Assembly (NCBI RefSeq): GCF_000368625.1
Contig: NZ_KB849576.1
Location: 522,582-586,581 of the forward strand
Reading direction: 5' to 3'
Origin: Acinetobacter schindleri CIP 107287
Lineage (GTDB): Bacteria; Pseudomonadota; Gammaproteobacteria; Pseudomonadales; Moraxellaceae
DNA: 64,000 nt
How positions within the stretch are numbered: position 1 is the stretch's first letter; each line of letters opens with the position of its first letter. A program made the position numbers and the translations under genes. The notes beneath the pieces are model-generated. The model ran no database searches and was not told where the DNA came from. It saw only the letters and a list, made by a program, of their open reading frames with translations. Shown piece after piece: positions 57,618 through 64,000 of this stretch.

Positions 57618-58682
57618 TTATTTACCAATAATATTGGACCAAAGAATATCATCTACTTTTTCATTAGCGAGATACACTCCAGCTTTTAATGACTGCGGAG
57701 AGTCTTGGCTAATCCTGGTGATTAGCTGCGAGTTAAATAAGCCTTTTTGATGCGTTATACTGACACTACCTTGCTCAGGCAAATGATGATAATTATTTGC
57801 CACTGTTTCCTTCATGATAAATGGAGTAGAACCTGTATCGAAACTAAAGGTATATCTGAAAGTGGCGTCTAAAGGTTGACCGATCACAGTACCCTTTGAA
57901 TTTAAGGTTCGTATACCATGACTATCGCTGCCAAAGTTATCGACTAAACTAAAGGAATAATCTTTTAATTGTAAATACTCGCGGCTTTCAGCATTATAAA
58001 CATCACCTTCTGGCAATTTATTGCTATCTGTTTTTACACGCTGGAAGCTCAGGTTGGAAATATCATAATTACGCTCTCGACCTGTGTCTGATTTAGAAGA
58101 CGTATATTGAATCGAGCCAGAGATCAAGTATTGATCTTTCAAACTAAAATCCAAGTTATGGCCATAGCGTACATTGTCAAAAGAAACAGTGGTTGTATTG
58201 CCATTAGTAATTTGTGTGATTTTAGAACCTGCTACAAATGTTTTGTCCAGAACAATACAAGTTGCTTTGTTCGGCTTTAAGGTTAGTGTCTTGGTATTGC
58301 CATTTGTTGTAACTTCAGCACACGTTAAATTACCAATCTTTATGCTGTTTACTCCAAGATTATAAATCTGCACAGCACGTCCTGTACGACCCAGTGGATA
58401 ATCAGCAAAAATTTCACCCACCATATGTGCTAAAGCTTCATTATAATTATCGGCTAGTTCGCTAGTGCCGGGTTGTCCGGTAATTAATTCTTTAATGTTG
58501 TCCAGTACTGAATCTTGAGTAAAAGGAACAAAGTCATCAGGTACTTCTGGTGAAATTGCTTCTGGTAAATTTTCTGGCAAGTTGGTTGCTGGCGTCTTGC
58601 TACTACTGCTTCCACCGCCGCCGCATGCAATTAATAGAGTACTTAACAGTGCTACGCCACCCACTTTGAATCGAAGTGTCAT
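57618..58682 (-). CDS. Large lipoprotein, unknown function
   Basis: The 354-residue precursor has a lipoprotein signal (LLSTLLIAC, Cys20), then Gly4-Ser4 and a Pro/Glu-rich linker (about 21-50). The mature part is beta-rich and soluble, with Asn/Thr/Ser-rich strands and two cysteines near residues 122 and 142 (NLTCAEV and KATCIVL). I recognise no domain. Gly at +2 after the lipidated Cys favours the outer membrane. It stands next to IS remnants and a long AT-rich spacer, which suggests an accessory locus. Ribosome site GAGGGAAT precedes ATG 58682. Confidence 0.78.
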   Translation of the reverse strand: MTLRFKVGGVALLSTLLIACGGGGSSSSKTPATNLPENLPEAISPEVPDDFVPFTQDSVLDNIKELITGQPGTSELADNYNEALAHMVGEIFADYPLGRTGRAVQIYNLGVNSIKIGNLTCAEVTTNGNTKTLTLKPNKATCIVLDKTFVAGSKITQITNGNTTTVSFDNVRYGHNLDFSLKDQYLISGSIQYTSSKSDTGRERNYDISNLSFQRVKTDSNKLPEGDVYNAESREYLQLKDYSFSLVDNFGSDSHGIRTLNSKGTVIGQPLDATFRYTFSFDTGSTPFIMKETVANNYHHLPEQGSVSITHQKGLFNSQLITRISQDSPQSLKAGVYLANEKVDDILWSNIIGK

Positions 58683-59152
58683 GATTATTCCCTCAATATC
58701 TATTTTTTAAATTTATGTAAATAGATGGTATTTTTCTTGATATATCACTTTTAAGACATAGTGGTTTTTTAAGTTCTAAAGTAATCACTACATCTTAAAT
58801 TCATGGAAATTATGCATGATTATTGTAGGTTTACAATTTTAGGTAATTAGGATAAAAAGAGTTAATCTTTTGATTATTAATAAGATCAACTTGATGAAAT
58901 AATTTTTTTATTTAGAGTAAATACTCTAAATATTTTTAATAAACAATTACCTAAGTGCTCATATGAACTTTAGAATTAAGATGAATTTATTAATAATTTG
59001 AAAAAGTTAGTGGAGAAATAATGGTAAAATTCAATGTATTTCTTTTGTATTTATTTGTTTTAGTATGTAAGTTTATAAAGTGTGTTTATAAGATAAAAAT
59101 CATAAAATTATTTTATATTTTAATGATTTAAGGATTTTTATTCTTATTTTAA
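58683..59152. other. AT-rich intergenic region
   Basis: About 470 bases upstream of the lipoprotein gene, more than 70 percent A/T by eye, without an open frame of interest. The lipoprotein promoter lies here. No transposon end, tRNA fragment or repeat array was seen. Confidence 0.4.
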
Positions 59153-59210
59153 AGCTCAGTTTTGTTGAAAATATTTACATAGTGAAACAAAACCGAGCTG
59201 ATATTTTTTT
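59153..59210 (-). terminator. Long hairpin downstream of the DUF815 gene
   Basis: AGCTC-A-GTTTTGTT (59153-59166) pairs with AACAAAAC-C-GAGCT (59186-59199), one mismatch, with a 19-base loop. T runs occur on both sides but are stronger on the plus strand. Confidence 0.5.
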
Positions 59211-59221
59211 AATTAAGTCAA

Positions 59222-60097
59222 TTAATTTAAAGTTTTAAGCTGCTGCGAACCAATCCAGTGCTTCGAAAACTGATAAGCGGAACGACCTGAACGTTGACCT
59301 CGACCCTGGCACCAACGCAAAGCTTCAGCACGGGCTTCTGTAGTCAATTCCATTTCCGCCTTCTCAAGGTAATGCTCTACAATTTCCAGATAAAGATTTT
59401 GATCCATCGGATAGAAAGATAGCCACATACCAAAACGGTCTGATAAAGAAATTTTCTCTTCGATCGCTTCTTGAGGATGTAATTCGGTATATTGCGGAAC
59501 ATCTACTTTAGTAACGGGCGTATTTTCATGCATAAACTCTGGCAGTAAATGACGACGGTTACTGGTTGCATAAATCACAAAATTACTGGAACCGGATTGC
59601 AATGAACCATCTAATACACTTTTTAAACTACGGTAATTTTCATCTTCGGCATTAAAGGCCAGGTCATCACAATAAACAATGAACCTTTCCGGACGGTCAG
59701 CAATGAGTTTCTGGATTTCGGGCAAATCTGATAAATCATCACGTTCAATTTCAATCAGACGTAAGCCTTGATCAGCATATTCAGTGAGTAGGGCACGAAC
59801 AATAGAGGACTTACCTGTACCACGCGAACCGGTGAGCAGTACATCATTGGCAGGCAGGTTATTTAGAAACTGTAAGGTATTCTGAATCACTTTCTCTTTT
59901 TGCTTTTCAATTCCTTTCAAATCAGCCAGTTGAATCGCTCTCAGCTTATGAATTGGTTTGAGTTGGCCATCTTGCCATTTGTAGGCATAAGCAGAGAAAT
60001 CCGGTACGATTTTAACTTCCGGCAGGCTTTGCTGAAGCTGCTGAAGGACAGTAGAAAGGGTATTTAAAATATGGTCGGGTAAATCAATTTTAGCCAT
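59222..60097 (-). CDS. DUF815 AAA-type ATPase
   Basis: A 291-residue P-loop protein with Walker A GSRGTGKSSIV (90-100), a Walker B-like RFIVYCDDLAF, and sensor-type YATSNRRHLLPEF. The C-terminal region has WCQGRGQRSGRSAYQFSKHW, matching DUF815 proteins. The family is a small AAA ATPase; its biological role has not been established. It is a single gene, divergent from the lipase gene at 60289. Confidence 0.88.
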   Translation of the reverse strand: MAKIDLPDHILNTLSTVLQQLQQSLPEVKIVPDFSAYAYKWQDGQLKPIHKLRAIQLADLKGIEKQKEKVIQNTLQFLNNLPANDVLLTGSRGTGKSSIVRALLTEYADQGLRLIEIERDDLSDLPEIQKLIADRPERFIVYCDDLAFNAEDENYRSLKSVLDGSLQSGSSNFVIYATSNRRHLLPEFMHENTPVTKVDVPQYTELHPQEAIEEKISLSDRFGMWLSFYPMDQNLYLEIVEHYLEKAEMELTTEARAEALRWCQGRGQRSGRSAYQFSKHWIGSQQLKTLN

Positions 60098-60288
60098 GAT
60101 CTCAGATTACGCATTTAAATTATGCTCATGATACTACCACTGCAAAAAAAGCAGTCAAAGCTAGAAAAATGTTATAATTTGCCCAAGAAAGGAGATTTTT
60201 CGCTATTGTCCCGCACGTATGATCTGCTTAATTTAAGTATGTGACAGATCTTGTAGCAGCAAAAATAAACATAAGGATCACGCATAGC

Positions 60289-61806
60289 ATGTTGTTAACA
60301 GATTTTACTCATCAGATTAATCCTCATCAGGCTTATCGCATCAAGAAATTAAAGCAACAATTGCAGACTGCGGAAACTTATGAGGAGTGGAAATGCATTG
60401 CGTTAAAACTGGATGAAGAATCAGGTGCGCAGGAATGGAAGCTTGATAACTCTTCCGATTATTTTGATGCAGAAGTGATCTCGCATCGTCTGGGCAAACT
60501 TCGACGATACCGCCTGCAAAAGCGTACTCGAGATTTGATGCATATCTTGCGAGAAGGGCTCAGTTATGACATTGCCAATATTGCGCATCCTTTATTATTT
60601 ATAGAAACATATGTTGGCACTAAAAAAATTATTGAAGATTATGTTGAAGAAGTAAGTAAAGGACTGGCTTATATCGCTTCGCAAGAATGTGAATGTCTGA
60701 CGCTTGAAGAAAAAATAGAATATTTCGAACGTTGCCAGCGTGCTTATGGCCAGCCAGCGCTGATGTTTTCTGGCGGTTCAACGCTGGGACTATTTCATAC
60801 TGGTGTGTGTAAGGCGTTAATGGAACAGGATTTGATGCCGAAAGTGGTATCGGGCTCGAGTGCTGGTGCCATCATGACAGCCATGTTGGGGGTATCCAAG
60901 CCATCTGAATATCCAGATATTCTTCAGGGACACAATTTCTTTAATGAGGCCTTTCATTTTCGAAACTTTCGTGAGTTGATGAAGGGTAATGGCGGTCTGG
61001 CAGATGTGAAATACCTAAAAAAATTCCTGATTGAAAATCTAGGTAATCTCACTTTTGATGAAGCCCTCAAAAAATCAGGCTTACATATTAATGTCGCTGT
61101 TGCACCTTATGATGCGACTCAAGATGCACGGATTATGAATGCTTATACTGCACCGGATCTATTGGTTTGGAGTGCAGTACTCGCATCCTGTGCTGTACCA
61201 ATTCTATTTCCACCTGTGCGTCTGACCAGTAAGCGCAATGATGGCAAATTCACACCCTATATGTCCTCGACACGTTGGGTCGATGGTAGTGTACGCAGTG
61301 ATTTCCCACAGGAGAAAATGGCACGGCTGTACAATATTAACTATACCATCGCCAGTCAGGTGAATCCGCACATTGTGCCTTTCATGCAGGACGATGCAGC
61401 CCGATTCCGTAAGGACATGCTGAGCTGGCCGCAACGAATTGCACGACGCCAAGGCAAGGTGTTTGCCAAAGGCATGATGGACTTTACCCGTGAGCGTGTG
61501 GGAAGTGTACCGCCTGTACGCCGTTTGCTGGATCATGGTTATGGTGTAGTCGATCAGCGTTATTATGGTGATGTGAATATTGTCGGCAAATATGGTCTGC
61601 GTCATTATACTTATATGTTGCAAAACCCACGGCCACACCTGTTTAAAATCCTGCAACGTGAAGGCGAACGTGCCACTTGGCCGAAAATTTCCATGATTGA
61701 AACCCAGGAGCGGGTAGGGAAAACCATACAGCATTGTCTGGAACTTTTAACCTATCAACATGCACCTGAACAGCAGAAAGAAGAATATATTCCAGTTGAT
61801 ATCTAG
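60289..61806 (+). CDS. Patatin-like phospholipase with DUF3336 domain
   Basis: The 505-residue protein has an N-terminal DUF3336 region (about 1-135), then a patatin domain with the oxyanion loop SGGSTLGLFHTGV, the nucleophile Ser191 in GSSAG and the dyad Asp332 in WVDGSVRSDFP. Eukaryotic and bacterial members are triacylglycerol lipases or acyl hydrolases. I chose ATG 60289 with AAGGAT upstream; a GTG at 60241 is in frame but has no ribosome site. No signal peptide is seen. Its 3' end overlaps the kinase-like gene. Confidence 0.88.
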   Translation: MLLTDFTHQINPHQAYRIKKLKQQLQTAETYEEWKCIALKLDEESGAQEWKLDNSSDYFDAEVISHRLGKLRRYRLQKRTRDLMHILREGLSYDIANIAHPLLFIETYVGTKKIIEDYVEEVSKGLAYIASQECECLTLEEKIEYFERCQRAYGQPALMFSGGSTLGLFHTGVCKALMEQDLMPKVVSGSSAGAIMTAMLGVSKPSEYPDILQGHNFFNEAFHFRNFRELMKGNGGLADVKYLKKFLIENLGNLTFDEALKKSGLHINVAVAPYDATQDARIMNAYTAPDLLVWSAVLASCAVPILFPPVRLTSKRNDGKFTPYMSSTRWVDGSVRSDFPQEKMARLYNINYTIASQVNPHIVPFMQDDAARFRKDMLSWPQRIARRQGKVFAKGMMDFTRERVGSVPPVRRLLDHGYGVVDQRYYGDVNIVGKYGLRHYTYMLQNPRPHLFKILQREGERATWPKISMIETQERVGKTIQHCLELLTYQHAPEQQKEEYIPVDI

Positions 61807-62599
61807 TCATGACTTAAACCAGGTAAAATTTGAACTCAACACAAAGCCGCGAAGTCTGGCTTTTGGCCGTCGGCTCTATAAAGGCAGTTTGGATGGAGAA
61901 ATTTACTGGCTTAAGGTGCAAGCGAAAAACTCAACTGTATATAGTCAGCATGGTTTTAAAAATGAATTCGGTTTTTATCAGCATTTATCTAATAATTCAC
62001 TAGCCAAATTTCTGGCGCCGCATTTACTGATTAATTCAGAGATCACTATTGGTGGTGAAACTTTTCAACAGGGCATCTTGCTACAGGATTGTCCTTCTCA
62101 TTTTGCGATTGATCCGGCTAATTTAAGCGTGTCTGATATTCAGAAACATTTGCTTGCAGCCTTGGATGCTGTGATGCAACTATATCAATGTGGCTATCTC
62201 CATCATGATTTAAAAGTAGAACATTTTGTCCAGTGCAAAGGGCAGGTCTGTCTGATTGATTTTGAACAGGCACATCGAATCTCGGATGAATCACCTCGAA
62301 CATTAGATGCAACACCACGTTATATGGCGCCAGAATTATTTCACGCCGAAGTAAAAACGATTCAATCGGATATTTATGCATTAGGAATCATCTGGCTGGA
62401 ATGGTTAAGTCAGACACGACTTAATGCTGGAAATTATGAGGATTGGGCTTATCTACACTGTCAACGATTGGAAATTAATCTTCCAGAAAAATTTAGGTCT
62501 TTTCAAACTGTGTTAAAAAGCATGCTTGCTCGGCATAAGTCGGCCAGGGTTGCTGATTTTGAAGAGATCAAAGCTGCTTTGTTAATTTTAATCGACTGA
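61760..62599 (+). CDS. Protein-kinase-like protein
   Basis: The 279-residue reading has protein kinase landmarks: a catalytic-loop sequence HHDLKVEHF (148-156, where HRDLKPEN is usual), IDFEQA (166-171; Asp167 present, Gly of DFG replaced by Glu), RYMAPEL (APE motif) and the structural DIYALGI. The N-terminal lobe is short, with IYWLK as the likely Lys. It overlaps the lipase gene by 47 bases; a TTG at 61796 would shorten this to 11 bases. The HHD and DFE changes make it closer to atypical or LPS-kinase-like proteins, so activity is not certain. Confidence 0.7.
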   Translation: MHLNSRKKNIFQLISSHDLNQVKFELNTKPRSLAFGRRLYKGSLDGEIYWLKVQAKNSTVYSQHGFKNEFGFYQHLSNNSLAKFLAPHLLINSEITIGGETFQQGILLQDCPSHFAIDPANLSVSDIQKHLLAALDAVMQLYQCGYLHHDLKVEHFVQCKGQVCLIDFEQAHRISDESPRTLDATPRYMAPELFHAEVKTIQSDIYALGIIWLEWLSQTRLNAGNYEDWAYLHCQRLEINLPEKFRSFQTVLKSMLARHKSARVADFEEIKAALLILID

Positions 62600-62666
62600 T
62601 AAAAATACAAAAATCAATACTTTGTTTTTTATTTAATCAAATGATAAGCGTTTTATGAAAAAGTTC

Positions 62667-62693
62667 TTGTCAGCCTAAAATGATCTCTATAAT
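62667..62693 (+). promoter_or_regulatory. Promoter of the first tRNA-Leu/Trp/Leu unit
   Basis: TTGTCA (62667-62672), 15 bases, TATAAT (62688-62693), followed by ATACACAGCCATC before the tRNA at 62707. Confidence 0.7.
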
Positions 62694-62706
62694 ATACACA
62701 GCCATC

Positions 62707-62791
62707 GGGGACGTGGCGAAATTGGTAGACGCACTGGATTTAGGTTCCAGCGCCGCGAGGTGTGAGAGTTCGAGTCTCTCCGTCCCCACCA
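62707..62791 (+). tRNA. tRNA-Leu (anticodon TAG), copy 1
   Basis: An 85-base cloverleaf with GGGGACG/CGTCCCC acceptor, D-loop GGCGAAATTGGTAGACGC, anticodon loop TTTAGGT (TAG), the long leucine variable arm (CGCCGCGAGGTG) and encoded CCA. It reads CUA and probably other CUN codons. Confidence 0.96.
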
Positions 62792-62826
62792 AATTTACTT
62801 ATGAGAATAAGTAGAGATGGTCGAGT

Positions 62827-62900
62827 AGAGGATTGGTGTAATGGTAGCATGACGGTCTCCAAAACCGTTCGTCAAGGTTCGAATCCTTGATCCTCTGCCA
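62827..62900 (+). tRNA. tRNA-Trp (anticodon CCA)
   Basis: A 74-base cloverleaf: acceptor AGAGGAT/ATCCTCT, anticodon stem ACGGT/ACCGT around CTCCAAA (anticodon CCA), T stem CAAGG/CCTTG, and encoded GCCA. The D stem (GTGT/GCAT) has two wobble pairs. It is placed between two identical leucine tRNAs. Confidence 0.85.
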
Positions 62901-62939
62901 TTAAAGTTTGAAAAAGCCAGCGATAAGTTGGTACCCGAT

Positions 62940-63024
62940 GGGGACGTGGCGAAATTGGTAGACGCACTGGATTTAGGTTCCAGCGCCGCGAGGTGTGAGA
63001 GTTCGAGTCTCTCCGTCCCCACCA
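62940..63024 (+). tRNA. tRNA-Leu (anticodon TAG), copy 2
   Basis: Identical over its 85 bases to the copy at 62707, but without a promoter of its own; it is 39 bases after tRNA-Trp and should be cut from the same transcript. Confidence 0.96.
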
Positions 63025-63034
63025 CTCAAAAGAG

Positions 63035-63059
63035 ACAAGGTTGATGCCTTGTTTTTTTT
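63035..63059 (+). terminator. Terminator of the first tRNA unit
   Basis: ACAAGG and CCTTGT around TTGATG, followed by eight T. The next bases (GCCTGAAATTT) recur after the terminator at 63611. Confidence 0.85.
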
Positions 63060-63477
63060 CGCCTGAAATTTAACGGCAAGCTTTCCTCTCTGATTCGGTC
63101 TTTGAAAAAAACATACGGTTCTTTTAAACTCTATATCACTCTATATCGATCATCCAGAAAAAAAGCTAAAGAGTTTAATGCATAAAAAGATAGTTCTTGC
63201 TCACTTGGAGATAAGAAAAGGGTAGCAAGTTTTTATAAAGAATCGAATTGATAAAAAGAGCCAAGATTTATTGTGTTCTTTAAATCGGTGATGATTGCTC
63301 ATATGTATTATTACTTATCTAAGCGCACTAACAATGAGTCAATTGAAAAAATCTGAATGAATAAAAGTTTTTGGATCAAATTGTTTTTAATTTTTTTAAA
63401 ATCTGACCATCAAAATGCCTGGATGAGTTAATTGCTTAATTTTTGATTAAATAAGGCTTTATTGCTTATTTAAGCGC
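63060..63477. other. Spacer between tRNA units
   Basis: About 420 bases, AT-rich, no supported gene. The first 10 bases and the last 40 are repeated at the other tRNA unit, so the spacer is part of a duplicated arrangement. Confidence 0.45.
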
Positions 63478-63504
63478 TTGTCAATAAAGCTTGATCTCTA
63501 TAAT
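63478..63504 (+). promoter_or_regulatory. Promoter of tRNA-Leu(CAG)
   Basis: TTGTCA (63478-63483), 15 bases, TATAAT (63499-63504). GATCTCTATAATATACA is shared with the other tRNA-Leu promoters. Confidence 0.7.
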
Positions 63505-63516
63505 ATACAGTTCAGC

Positions 63517-63602
63517 GGGGATATGGCGGAATTGGTAGACGCACTGTGTTCAGGTCGCAGCGCCTTCTGGGCGTGAGAGTTCGAGTCTCTCTATCCCCAC
63601 CA
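63517..63602 (+). tRNA. tRNA-Leu (anticodon CAG)
   Basis: An 86-base leucine tRNA with GGGGATA/TATCCCC acceptor, anticodon loop TTCAGGT (CAG), a long variable arm and encoded CCA. It reads CUG. Confidence 0.95.
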
Positions 63603-63610
63603 GATTTTAA

Positions 63611-63640
63611 AAAAACAAGGTTGAATACCTTGTTTTTTTT
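63611..63640 (+). terminator. Terminator of tRNA-Leu(CAG)
   Basis: AAAACAAGGT and ACCTTGTTTT around TGAAT, followed by T; closely similar to the terminator at 63035. Confidence 0.85.
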
Positions 63641-63894
63641 TGCCTGAAATTTGGCAGGGTAGATGAATAAGTCTTTATTAGACCAAGTGATTGGAATTGA
63701 AACTATAAGGAAACCTTTGATTCACTATATTTAAGTAAACGAGCAGAGGAGACAGAAAAATGATTGCAATGAATCGATTTATAGAAAAAGAATAAAAATG
63801 ATGCATTTCTCTGTATTGATTTGATGAAAAATAAAAAAATAGATTTAACTGCTTAATTTATAGCAGATTAGACTCTAATTGCCTGTAAAGTGGC
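63641..63894. other. Spacer before the last tRNA
   Basis: AT-rich, about 250 bases, no supported gene. Confidence 0.4.
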
Positions 63895-63921
63895 TTGTCA
63901 AAGGGAAATGATCTCTATAAT
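63895..63921 (+). promoter_or_regulatory. Promoter of the last tRNA-Leu(TAG)
   Basis: TTGTCA (63895-63900), 15 bases, TATAAT (63916-63921), then ATACACAGCCATC as before the copy at 62707. Confidence 0.7.
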
Positions 63922-63934
63922 ATACACAGCCATC

Positions 63935-64000
63935 GGGGACGTGGCGAAATTGGTAGACGCACTGGATTTAGGTTCCAGCGCCGCGAGGTGTGAGAGTTCG
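63935..64000 (+). tRNA. tRNA-Leu (anticodon TAG), copy 3, cut by the window end
   Basis: The 66 visible bases are identical to the start of the copies at 62707 and 62940, including the anticodon TAG. Confidence 0.95.

Noticed and set aside
60241..60288. GTG start for the patatin-like gene
   Set aside because: No ribosome site before it, while ATG 60289 has AAGGAT.
1..64000. CRISPR arrays, prophage genes, plasmid replication or toxin-antitoxin pairs
   Set aside because: Looked for regularly spaced direct repeats and for cas, integrase, rep or paired small toxin/antitoxin genes; none was seen.

Overview
The window is a chromosomal segment of a gammaproteobacterium, almost certainly Acinetobacter. 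The evidence is a moderately low GC content with very AT-rich spacers, a monomeric isocitrate dehydrogenase, an OsmC/Crp(Vfr) divergent pair, pyrB beside a catalytically dead pyrC', type II secretion genes gspL-gspM, and clusters of tRNA-Leu genes. Species was not determined. Most of it is housekeeping chromosome; only about 54.6-58.7 kb looks accessory.

Layout. 0-9.4 kb: 3' part of a transglutaminase-like membrane protein, tRNA-Val, an NAD malic enzyme, a three-gene adaptor/permease/ATPase exporter operon, a small acidic protein and a YitT-type membrane protein with a structured-looking leader. 9.4-24 kb: monomeric isocitrate dehydrogenase, a metallophosphoesterase, osmC-like/crp divergent pair, a Tas-type aldo-keto reductase, clpB behind a sigma-32-like promoter, rlmKL, a small unknown gene behind a leader-peptide/terminator arrangement, and pyrB-pyrC'. 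24-35.8 kb: an OmpA-domain protein, a DUF2520 protein, a frameshifted GMC oxidoreductase followed by a coniferyl-type aldehyde dehydrogenase, trmB, a SulP transporter, a GST, thiS-thiG, DUF423, rpoH and a TusA-like protein. 36-48 kb: a cold-shock protein followed by rhlB, a lipoprotein, a nitroreductase, gpsA-sixA, gspL-gspM, pyrD-cvpA-purF, an M48-like protein with a broken zinc motif, and a candidate DNA polymerase III psi subunit. 48-54.7 kb: a GhrB-type reductase, BepA-type protease, rpsU-yqeY divergent from tsaD, and an MFS transporter.

The accessory stretch holds a complete-looking IS5-superfamily element (54843-55758, 18/19-bp terminal repeats, candidate 3-bp GAT duplication) inserted between a divergent MFS gene and a TetR gene, then a decayed IS982-family transposase and a lipoprotein of unknown role. 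The right end carries a DUF815 ATPase, a patatin-like lipase overlapping a kinase-like gene, and a tRNA array (Leu-TAG, Trp, Leu-TAG, Leu-CAG, Leu-TAG) made of repeated promoter-tRNA-terminator units.

Functional links: de novo nucleotide synthesis (pyrB, pyrC', pyrD, purF), tRNA and rRNA maturation (trmB, tsaD, rlmKL, rpsU), and heat and cold response (rpoH, clpB with a sigma-32-like promoter, csp, rhlB, bepA). Transcription units are mostly short and closed by strong hairpin terminators. No CRISPR array, prophage, plasmid origin or large secondary-metabolite cluster was seen. The less ordinary items are the leader peptide/terminator upstream of 21055, the HolD-like protein at 47646, the dead M48 protein at 45556, the kinase-like gene at 61760 and the shared tRNA promoter architecture.
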